Shown here in pieces: positions 1 to 5,239 of a DNA stretch of 5,239 bases; position 1 is the stretch's first letter; every line of letters begins with the position of its first letter. The DNA lies in NCBI GenBank assembly GCA_964411875.1, contig CAYPMT010000150.1, forward strand, positions 1 through 5,239. The letters are read 5' to 3'. Origin of the DNA: Aliikangiella sp964411875 (GTDB lineage Bacteria > Pseudomonadota > Gammaproteobacteria > Enterobacterales > Kangiellaceae). A program made the position numbers and the translations under genes. Below the pieces are notes generated by a model. It was given only the letters and a program-made list of their open reading frames with translations. It did not search any database and was not told the origin of the DNA.

Positions 1-71
1 TTATTGTTTTGGCTGCTATAGGATTAGCAGTTGCGTTAGTTGCTCCTTTTATGTTGTCTGGAAATATATAA
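1..71 (+). CDS. C-terminal end of an unidentified membrane protein (5' partial)
   Basis: An open frame read from base 3 enters at the left edge and ends at TAA 69-71. It encodes 22 residues, of which about the first 17 are almost all hydrophobic or small (Ile, Val, Leu, Ala, Gly, one Pro), followed by the short tail MLSGNI. This fits a final transmembrane helix with a very short exit tail. The family cannot be identified from so little. The gene converges on mnmC, leaving 34 bp between the two stop codons, and no clear hairpin terminator lies in that gap. The frame could be a chance opening, since it is short, but the composition and the clean stop just before the convergent gene argue that it is real. 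Confidence 0.55.
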   Translation, partial: IVLAAIGLAVALVAPFMLSGNI

Positions 72-105
72 GCATTTTTTTAGCTAGAATTAAAATACAA
101 AGAGA

Positions 106-2163
106 CTATTTTTTCATTGCCCTTATAGTAAATCGAGTAGGGTTAATCGCATTAGATAGAGCTTGTTCAATAGGAGAGGGCATATTGCTAATTGCGCTGG
201 TTAGATGTTGACTGGCTAGTAGGGAATAGAGCAATCCATGAGAGCCGTAAGCGGTGTTTAGCCAAAGGCCTTCAGTATTATAATAGCTGAGTTTATTTCT
301 ATTAATTGGTTTTTTTCCTAGTTGGTTAAAGTCTTGTTGGAGTTTCTCTTGATTAGGAACTGCCCCAACAAGTGGTAAGCGATCAAGTGAATGCAGACGA
401 TAACCTAGCTTGCCGCTCAATGGAATCAACTTGTTTTCTTCTGATATAACTATTTGATTATTGGTTTTTTCTAATAACTGTTTGCTTTGCTCTAGTAGTT
501 TATCTTGGCTTTTATTATTTAGTTGAGTCGTTTTAAAAAACAATGCACTTTGGTCTTTTTTTAAAACATCATCAAAGGTTGAGCCAAGTAGAAGTTCGCC
601 ATTTGAGTAAGGAATGATATAACTTTTCTCGACGAGACTATGTAATAGCTCTGCGGTTAGGTGATTAGAGCTTATTTGACAAGTTTGACCTTGAGTTATT
701 CGAGTATTAAAAGGAATGAAATTATTTTTTAATAAACTAGTGGCTCCACCACAAAAAATTACATCTTGATAAACAGATTGTTTGTCTTGATAATGAATTT
801 TCCAGTGATTCTTTTCTTGAGTTAAATGAGTTATTTCTGAGTTAAAAAATACTTTAGCTTGCTTGTTTGTTTTTTGAATGAGTAGCTGACAGAATTGATA
901 AGTATCTAACGCTCCACCATCGGCATAGAAAATTGAATTTAAATCGTTTGAGTCAGGTTTTATCCAGTCTGTTAAGTAGAGCTTTTGAATGAGTGATAAA
1001 AATTGATCAAACTGTTTTTTGTCAGTTAATAAACGTTTAACACCTCGGTTAATAATGAGTGAGTCTTGTTCTTTTTGAGAAAGTGACTGAATAAATCTAA
1101 TTAAATATAGATAAGCCAGCCAATTAAATTGACTATTGATATTTATATCCGAAGTGAGTTGTGGATGAAATAAGCCCGCTGATACTCCTGAAGCCTGACT
1201 AGCCAAGTCATTTCCAGACTCAAAAATATCAGCCTTAATACCTTGCTTAGCAAGGCAGTAAGCCGTTGCACAACCTGCTATGCCAGCACCAATAAGCGCA
1301 ACTGTTTTAGGTTTTTCTTGGTATTTCTTTTTAAACCAGGGTGTTTCATACTTTAGGTTAACTGATTTGGCTTGTTGATTTTGTGATTCTGATTGTTTGA
1401 GATCATCTTTTAACTGAGCTGTTAACATTTCTCGCTTTCGACCATAGCCTTTTATTTTGGCAACGCTAAAACCAGCTTCTGAAAGCAACTTTCTAACTTT
1501 GGAGGCAGAACTAAAGGTAGCAATTCTACTATTGACTTTACATAGCTGCCAGATCATTTTTATGATCGACTCATGCCACATGTCAGGATTTTTTGAGGGT
1601 GCAAAACCATCTAAGAAGCAATGGTCAATGGTTAAATTTTTTTGTTGCAGTTGATTTTCCTTAATTAAATCCTCAAGAGCGATTTCAGCAGGCATAAAAA
1701 AAAGAGTGAGGGTGATATTTAATGAGTCAAAGTGAATTTGATGACGACCAAAAGTAGTTGATGGGTAATTGGTTAGTAATTGTTGCGATTCTATGGATAA
1801 CTCTGGCCATAGCTGATGAATTTTTTTTAAATCATCAAGTTTTAAAGGATGCTTTTCTATGCTTAAGTAGTGAAGAGAGCGGTGGTTTTTTTTTGGGGAA
1901 AGCTTTTTCCATAATTGCATGGTTAGCAAAAAGTTAAGACCGCTGCCAAAGCCTAGTTCAAGCAAATTAAAAATCATTTGATTTTTGTTTAACCAGTCTT
2001 GCTCTAATTGACAACCTTGAATAAAAACATAATCTGATTCTGCTAAAGCATCATCGGTTGAAAAATAAACATCATTAAAGTTTTGATTAAAAGGTTGGCC
2101 ATCACACCATTTAATATTAGCCGGAACAACATCAGAAAATTTTTTTAGTTGTGCACTGGTCAC
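106..2163 (-). CDS. mnmC: Bifunctional tRNA 5-methylaminomethyl-2-thiouridine biosynthesis protein MnmC
   Basis: This cytoplasmic enzyme finishes the mnm5(s2)U modification at wobble U34 of tRNAs. Its FAD domain (MnmC1) converts cmnm5U to nm5U, and its SAM-dependent domain (MnmC2) methylates nm5U to mnm5U. The 685 residues match the fused gammaproteobacterial form (E. coli about 668). Residues 1-250 are the methyltransferase: SAM-binding LELGFGSGLN at 68-77, an acidic strand end at IEKHPL (102-107), DGFAPSKNPDMW at 185-196, and GRKREML at 241-247. A polar Lys/Gln-rich linker at about 250-285 leads to the oxidoreductase. That domain has the FAD dinucleotide motif IGAGIAG at 291-297, ASGVSAGLFHPQL at 324-336, LPLVG at 596-600 and a C-terminal FAD motif around 632-651 (AYGSHGL). 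The start is GTG: an in-frame TAA lies 9 bases upstream, and the next Met, residue 63, would delete the N-terminal strand. No Shine-Dalgarno sequence precedes the GTG. The gene lies 22 bp after folE and is probably co-transcribed with it. Confidence 0.97.
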   Translation of the reverse strand: MTSAQLKKFSDVVPANIKWCDGQPFNQNFNDVYFSTDDALAESDYVFIQGCQLEQDWLNKNQMIFNLLELGFGSGLNFLLTMQLWKKLSPKKNHRSLHYLSIEKHPLKLDDLKKIHQLWPELSIESQQLLTNYPSTTFGRHQIHFDSLNITLTLFFMPAEIALEDLIKENQLQQKNLTIDHCFLDGFAPSKNPDMWHESIIKMIWQLCKVNSRIATFSSASKVRKLLSEAGFSVAKIKGYGRKREMLTAQLKDDLKQSESQNQQAKSVNLKYETPWFKKKYQEKPKTVALIGAGIAGCATAYCLAKQGIKADIFESGNDLASQASGVSAGLFHPQLTSDININSQFNWLAYLYLIRFIQSLSQKEQDSLIINRGVKRLLTDKKQFDQFLSLIQKLYLTDWIKPDSNDLNSIFYADGGALDTYQFCQLLIQKTNKQAKVFFNSEITHLTQEKNHWKIHYQDKQSVYQDVIFCGGATSLLKNNFIPFNTRITQGQTCQISSNHLTAELLHSLVEKSYIIPYSNGELLLGSTFDDVLKKDQSALFFKTTQLNNKSQDKLLEQSKQLLEKTNNQIVISEENKLIPLSGKLGYRLHSLDRLPLVGAVPNQEKLQQDFNQLGKKPINRNKLSYYNTEGLWLNTAYGSHGLLYSLLASQHLTSAISNMPSPIEQALSNAINPTRFTIRAMKK
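1886..1894. repeat. Nine-base A homopolymer within mnmC
   Basis: On the coding (minus) strand this is a run of nine A residues between C4 and CC, covering Pro-Lys-Lys-Asn at residues 90-93 of MnmC. It contains the in-frame heptamer A AAA AAC, which has the X XXY YYZ form of slippery sites. It is the longest mononucleotide run I see in the window. In this AT-rich genome it may simply reflect composition. Slippage here would cut MnmC off early in its methyltransferase domain. Confidence 0.6.
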
Positions 2164-2185
2164 AATAAAGTTTTAAACACTAAAA

Positions 2186-2740
2186 TTAACTTTTTAATAA
2201 GTTGAGAAACTCAGCGCGTGTCTCAGGGCGTGAACGAAACTTCCCTAACATAATTGAAGTAGACATAACTGAGTTTTGTTTCTGAACACCGCGCATCATC
2301 ATGCACATATGTTTTGCTTCGATAATAACACCAACGCCAGATGCTTCAGTAGTTTGCATAACCGCTTCTGCAATTTGTTTGGTTAAATTTTCTTGAATTT
2401 GTAAACGTCTGGCATACATGTCAACAATACGAGCAATTTTTGATAGACCAATGACTTTTCCAGTTGGTAAGTAAGCTACATGACATTTACCAATAAAAGG
2501 CAGCAGATGATGTTCGCACAAGGAATAAAGCTCAATATCTTTAACGATAACCATCTCATCATTATCAGATTCAAAAATAGCGTTATTAACAACTTCATCT
2601 AAAGATTGATGGTAACCTCTAGTTAAAAACTGCATGGCTTTAGCGGCACGTTGAGGTGTATCTTTTAAACCGTCTCGATTTAAATCTTCACCAATTCCAG
2701 AAAGTATATCAGCATAGTGGCTAGCTAATTTTGAGCTCAT
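2186..2740 (-). CDS. folE: GTP cyclohydrolase I, zinc-dependent FolE1 type
   Basis: FolE converts GTP to 7,8-dihydroneopterin triphosphate and formate. This is the first committed step of tetrahydrofolate synthesis and also feeds queuosine precursors in bacteria. The enzyme is a cytoplasmic homodecamer. The 184 residues are complete and short compared with E. coli (222), because the N-terminal helix is shorter. Visible landmarks are DTPQRAAKAM at 27-36 and CEHH at 75-78 (zinc ligand Cys75, His77/His78). The substrate-pocket segment GLSKIARIVDMYARR is at 98-112, QIQENLT at 114-120, and HMCMMMRG at 144-151 contains the third zinc ligand, Cys146. The C-terminal half resembles the Pseudomonas and animal GCH1 subgroup (HMCM-MRGVQK-NS) more than the E. 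coli form (HYCVKARG), judged from memory. The start is ATG with a weak GGGAA six bases upstream. A good promoter lies in the 108-bp upstream gap, and mnmC follows after 22 bp. Confidence 0.97.
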   Translation of the reverse strand: MSSKLASHYADILSGIGEDLNRDGLKDTPQRAAKAMQFLTRGYHQSLDEVVNNAIFESDNDEMVIVKDIELYSLCEHHLLPFIGKCHVAYLPTGKVIGLSKIARIVDMYARRLQIQENLTKQIAEAVMQTTEASGVGVIIEAKHMCMMMRGVQKQNSVMSTSIMLGKFRSRPETRAEFLNLLKS

Positions 2741-2760
2741 AAATGATTCCCATAAAGGAT

Positions 2761-2796
2761 AGTTATTGTGTTTTTTTAAATAGAGCGAGTTATTGT
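2761..2796. repeat. Short direct repeat AGTTATTGT in the folE upstream region
   Basis: The nine-base word AGTTATTGT occurs at 2761-2769 and 2788-2796, 27 bp apart. A third partial copy, AGTTAT, lies at 2811-2816. The second copy overlaps the predicted -10 element and the third overlaps the -35 element. These could be protein-binding half-sites. In an AT-rich 108-bp gap they could also be coincidence. Confidence 0.3.
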
Positions 2797-2820
2797 AATC
2801 GACCTGGATGAGTTATCCAA
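2792..2820 (-). promoter_or_regulatory. Putative sigma-70-type promoter of folE(-mnmC)
   Basis: Read on the minus strand, a -35-like TTGGAT (2815-2820) is followed by a 17-bp spacer and a -10-like TACAAT (2792-2797), which matches the TATAAT consensus at five of six positions. The -35 element is weaker, matching only its first three bases. Transcription would begin near 2785, giving a leader of about 45 nt before the folE ATG at 2740. It is the best-spaced promoter I found in the window and would make folE and mnmC independent of the diguanylate cyclase gene upstream. It is predicted from sequence alone. Confidence 0.55.
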
Positions 2821-2848
2821 GAAATTAAATAGTTAGACTTTGGCTATA

Positions 2849-3991
2849 TTAGGGCATTTGTGCGGCTTTAACACAATTTCTACCAGAATCTTTTGCCTGA
2901 TAAACACAGTTGTCGGCCAGGTTGACTAATTGTTGTTGAATTTCTTTAGGATTAATTGTAGCAGTACTATTAGCATTGGGTTGCCAACTACTCACACCAA
3001 TTGAAATAGTGACATTAAATGAACCACTGTCTTCGCTGGTTATGTGTAATTGAGAGACATGTTCACGAATGCGATCAGCAATTTCTTTTGCCTGCTTACT
3101 ACCTGTGTCTGGTAGTAACACTGTGAATTCTTCACCACCATAACGAGCCAGAATATCAGATTGACGCATTAAAGGAGTAATTGCATTGGCAACTTCACAT
3201 AAAGCTTTATCGCCGGTCTGATGCCCATACTGATCATTAATATTTTTAAAATGATCAATATCAATAAATAAACATGATAGTGCTTGCTTAGAGCGACAAG
3301 AGCGAGCCGTTTCTTTAGCCAAAGCTTGGAAGAAATAACGCCTGTTTTTAGCGCGAGTGAGTAAATCAACCAAACTTAAATGCTTATACCTTTCTTGGTT
3401 GAGTGAATTTTCAATACAGACACTAATAATTGAGCCAAGGTGTTGTAGAAAATTAGTCGCTAAACTAGGTTGAAAACGTTTATGGTTTCGGCTGCCTAGA
3501 TGTAAACTGCCAATAATTTGGTTGCCTCTTACTAAGGGTAGCATAGCAACACTGTGGCTTTGAGCTGATTGATTTTGGAATAGCTGATGAATGAATTTAT
3601 CTTCCTGATTTAAAGTGACGCACAATGCATTATTAGGGTATAAAGTTTTAATCAGTTGACTTGAGTTAACATAAATAAGATTTATATAGTCGAGATCACC
3701 ATAAATCTCTTTAATTAACTGTTGAGTATCGCCGTGAACATCCAATAAAAAGAGTTCGACTTGTGTTAGTCGAAGCTTTTGTTTTAAATCGATGAGAATG
3801 CGTTTAATTAAATTTTCGTAGGAGGCTGACTCAAGAAAGTAGAGCTCTAGTTCAGAGAATTTTTCTTGGGTTTCTTGATTGTGACTAGCACTACTGATGA
3901 GTTGCTTAAGGGACTCTTTTAGGCGACAGTTTTCCTCAACTAATGATTCTGAAGGGTTAACTAAACTATCTAGGTCAGAGTTTTTTTGCAT
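2849..3991 (-). CDS. Diguanylate cyclase with N-terminal DUF484-like/GAF sensor domain
   Basis: This protein is predicted to make cyclic di-GMP from two GTP. It has 380 residues, no signal peptide and no membrane segment, so it is probably cytoplasmic. Residues 10-55 form a polar, probably coiled-coil helix. About 56-197 is a GAF-like domain whose pattern (SLVEENCRL at 16-24, then MLPLVRG, GSLHLGS and RF-P at 150-175) resembles DUF484. The GGDEF domain spans about 205-378. It has metal-site FIDIDHFKNINDQYGH (242-257) with Asp244, active-site GGEEF (285-289), and the inhibitory-site motif RQSD (276-279) exactly five residues upstream, so product inhibition is expected. The N-terminal signature reads DLLTRAKNRR (209-218), where LTGLxNRR is usual. 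The same architecture is, as I recall, that of Pseudomonas DgcP, but I do not assign that name. The ATG has an in-frame TAA nine bases upstream and only a weak SD. The next internal Met (150) lies inside the sensor domain. The neighbouring chemoreceptor suggests a motility or surface-behaviour role, which is inference. Confidence 0.93.
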   Translation of the reverse strand: MQKNSDLDSLVNPSESLVEENCRLKESLKQLISSASHNQETQEKFSELELYFLESASYENLIKRILIDLKQKLRLTQVELFLLDVHGDTQQLIKEIYGDLDYINLIYVNSSQLIKTLYPNNALCVTLNQEDKFIHQLFQNQSAQSHSVAMLPLVRGNQIIGSLHLGSRNHKRFQPSLATNFLQHLGSIISVCIENSLNQERYKHLSLVDLLTRAKNRRYFFQALAKETARSCRSKQALSCLFIDIDHFKNINDQYGHQTGDKALCEVANAITPLMRQSDILARYGGEEFTVLLPDTGSKQAKEIADRIREHVSQLHITSEDSGSFNVTISIGVSSWQPNANSTATINPKEIQQQLVNLADNCVYQAKDSGRNCVKAAQMP

Positions 3992-4010
3992 AACTTGTTA
4001 ATAGTAATAT

Positions 4011-4025
4011 TTTTACACAGTAAAA
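4011..4025. promoter_or_regulatory. Perfect 6-3-6 palindrome, candidate operator upstream of the diguanylate cyclase gene
   Basis: TTTTAC-ACA-GTAAAA is a perfect inverted repeat with six-base arms and a three-base centre. It ends 19 bp before the ATG at 3991. Its position suits a dimeric regulator binding site or a leader hairpin in the region controlling the cyclase. I do not recognise it as the box of a specific regulator. I saw no convincing -35/-10 pair in this 101-bp gap. Confidence 0.35.
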
Positions 4026-4066
4026 CGAGTTATTAGTTTTTCTAATATACAACATACTGCGTTCAG

Positions 4067-4090
4067 AAAAAAGATAAATAGGCTTTTATC
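4067..4090 (-). terminator. Weak intrinsic terminator after the chemoreceptor gene
   Basis: Read on the minus strand, GATAAA (4085-4090) and TTTATC (4073-4078) form a six-base-pair stem around a six-base loop. Six T residues (4067-4072) follow immediately. The stem starts two bases after the chemoreceptor stop codon, the usual place for rho-independent termination. The stem has one G-C pair only, so termination may be leaky and some read-through into the diguanylate cyclase gene is possible. Confidence 0.5.
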
Positions 4091-4092
4091 AG

Positions 4093-5239
4093 TTACAAAC
4101 GAAAGCGCTTCATTAATTCGCTAAGTTGTTTAACCATTGAGTCTTGGCGTGACATATTGTCAGAGACTAATAATGCCTGTTCAGCGGTTTCTTCAGCCAT
4201 ATCGTGTATATGAATTGTTTTGCTGCTGATTTCTTCAGCAACTTGAACTTGCTCTTTAGTTGCTGATGCAATTTCAAAAGATTTTTCTCTAATCGCATCA
4301 ACTGATTCAACAATTTTACCTAATACGGTTTTAATTGTTTCAGTTTTTTCAACGCCAATACGGGCTTTTTCTTTACCTAAAGCCATAACTTCTACAGCAT
4401 TATTGGCATTCGATTGTAAGCCAGCAATAATCTCTTGAATGTGTTGGGTTGATTCTTGTGTACGACTGGCTAAAGAGCGAACTTCATCAGCAACGACAGC
4501 AAAACCTCTACCTTGGTCTCCAGCTCTGGCCGCTTCTATGGCAGCATTTAAGGCGAGCAAATTGGTTTGTCCTGCAATGCTTTCAATCACTTCTAGTACT
4601 TCTCCAATCATTTGGCTATCTTTATGCAGCTTTTTGATGACATCAACCGCTTCATTAACTGAGTCAGACAAATCATCGATACTATCGATAGAGGTTAATA
4701 TAATTTCTTGGGCTTCATGGGCTTGTTGCTCTGCTGAGTCGGCTGCTTCAGAAGCGCCAGAGGCGCTTTTTGAGACATTTTGTACTGTTTGTTCCATTTC
4801 GGTTGTTGCTGTAGCAACTAATTGAATATGTTCTTTTTGTGTAACAGCGGTATCACTACTTTTGATGCAGAGTTCATTGACTTCAGAAACTGAGTGACGG
4901 AGTTGATTGGTTGATGAGTGACTTTTTTCTACGAGATCATGTATGTTACCAATAAACTGGTTGAACTGAGCACTTAAATGACCAATTTCATCATTGCGTT
5001 TAATTTCAATGTGTTTGCTTAACTCACCCTCACCCTTGGTAATTTCTTCCATTGAACTGATAATTTGTTTAAGTGGACGGCTGGTTTTGAGGCTAGATAA
5101 ATAAGTAACCAAAATCACAACCAAATTTAACAAAATAACGACACCAATTGATAACCAGAATAAATTATTTAAAGGTTCGTTAATGAGCCGCTTAGGCACA
5201 ATTAAACCGAGAGACCAGTTAATTCGAGGCATATCAAGT
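4093..5239 (-). CDS. Methyl-accepting chemotaxis protein, 5' truncated by the window edge
   Basis: This is an inner-membrane chemoreceptor that signals through CheW/CheA to the flagellar motor. The open frame runs off the right edge, so the N-terminal membrane segment and most of the periplasmic sensor lie outside. The Met codon at 5230-5232 is internal, because open codons (Leu-Asp) precede it. Counted from that Met, WSLGLIVPKRL at 6-16 looks like the last strand of a Cache-type ligand domain. A transmembrane helix spans about 25-47 and a HAMP domain about 48-104, with RPL at 52-54 and DEIG at 81-84. The signalling hairpin tip at about 214-262 contains QTNLLALNAAIEAARAG and GRGFAVVADEVR. Likely adaptation sites lie at about 143-150 (TEMEQ) and 324-334 (ATKEQVQVAEE), roughly symmetrical about the tip. 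The protein ends RFRL with no NWETF-like CheR/CheB tether. The tip reads IAGQTNLL where IADQTNLL is common. The ligand cannot be inferred. Confidence 0.95.
   Translation of the reverse strand, partial: LDMPRINWSLGLIVPKRLINEPLNNLFWLSIGVVILLNLVVILVTYLSSLKTSRPLKQIISSMEEITKGEGELSKHIEIKRNDEIGHLSAQFNQFIGNIHDLVEKSHSSTNQLRHSVSEVNELCIKSSDTAVTQKEHIQLVATATTEMEQTVQNVSKSASGASEAADSAEQQAHEAQEIILTSIDSIDDLSDSVNEAVDVIKKLHKDSQMIGEVLEVIESIAGQTNLLALNAAIEAARAGDQGRGFAVVADEVRSLASRTQESTQHIQEIIAGLQSNANNAVEVMALGKEKARIGVEKTETIKTVLGKIVESVDAIREKSFEIASATKEQVQVAEEISSKTIHIHDMAEETAEQALLVSDNMSRQDSMVKQLSELMKRFRL

Noticed and set aside
72..105. Bidirectional terminator between the two convergent genes
   Set aside because: There is a T7 run at 74-80 and a TAGCTA palindrome, but no stem of useful length adjoining the run on either strand.
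1457..1654. Plus-strand 65-codon open frame inside mnmC
   Set aside because: It is antisense to the conserved DGFAP region of MnmC and its translation has no recognisable domain.
2811..2818. GGAT/ATCC mini inverted repeat (2807-2818) within the folE promoter spacer
   Set aside because: Four-base arms around a five-base loop are too short to claim as an operator.
2741..2848. Terminator for the diguanylate cyclase gene, or a riboswitch ahead of folE
   Set aside because: I see no stable stem with a T-tract after the stop at 2849, and the predicted 45-nt leader is too short for a known folate or pterin-type riboswitch aptamer.
3169..3369. Minus-strand 66-codon open frame in another frame of the diguanylate cyclase gene
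   Set aside because: It overlaps the GGDEF core, which is plainly the coding frame. The alternative has no ribosome-binding site or motif.
4031..4047. Hairpin TATTAG-TTTTT-CTAATA upstream of the diguanylate cyclase gene
   Set aside because: The six-base AT-rich arms with one G-C pair and no T-tract after the stem are weak and easily due to composition.
3992..4092. Sigma-70 promoter for the diguanylate cyclase gene
   Set aside because: Several -10-like words such as TATATT and TATGTT exist on the minus strand, but none has an acceptable -35 at 16-18 bp.
4439..4825. Plus-strand open frame of 128 codons opposite the chemoreceptor signalling domain (and a 62-codon one at 4449-4637)
   Set aside because: Both are antisense shadows of the highly conserved MCP hairpin, with Ser/Ala/Leu-rich low-complexity translation and no family motif.
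5230..5232. ATG as the start of the chemoreceptor gene
   Set aside because: The frame remains open to the window edge, and the protein would begin in the last strand of a Cache-type domain without the first membrane segment, so this Met is internal.

Overview
The window looks like ordinary chromosome from an AT-rich gammaproteobacterium (GC is well below half by eye). Three things point there: a fused two-domain MnmC, a zinc-type GTP cyclohydrolase I of the Pseudomonas-like subgroup, and a diguanylate cyclase that appears to carry a DUF484-like N-terminal domain. I cannot fix the genus. I see no mobile elements, phage genes, CRISPR arrays, tRNA or rRNA.

Layout: four genes lie on the minus strand, so transcription runs from high to low coordinates. 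First is the C-terminal part of a methyl-accepting chemotaxis protein (4093-5239, its start lies beyond the right edge), followed directly by a weak terminator-like hairpin. Next is a 101-bp gap with a 15-bp palindrome, then a DUF484-like/GAF-GGDEF diguanylate cyclase (2849-3991). A 108-bp gap with a plausible sigma-70-type promoter follows, then folE (2186-2740) and, only 22 bp later, mnmC (106-2163). A plus-strand gene enters from the left edge, and its last 22 codons (ending at 71) converge on mnmC across 34 bp.

The genes form two themes. The right half is signalling: a membrane chemoreceptor and a soluble c-di-GMP synthase, probably separate transcription units. The left half is metabolism and translation: folE and mnmC are probably co-transcribed. 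FolE makes dihydroneopterin triphosphate for folate. MnmEG uses methylene-tetrahydrofolate to start the U34 wobble modification that MnmC finishes, so the pairing makes sense biochemically, although the regulatory link is inference.

I found no convincing new biological system. The points most worth checking are the folE-mnmC coupling with an SD-less GTG start, the A9 tract inside mnmC, the DUF484-like/GGDEF architecture, and the palindrome and short repeats in the two intergenic regions.
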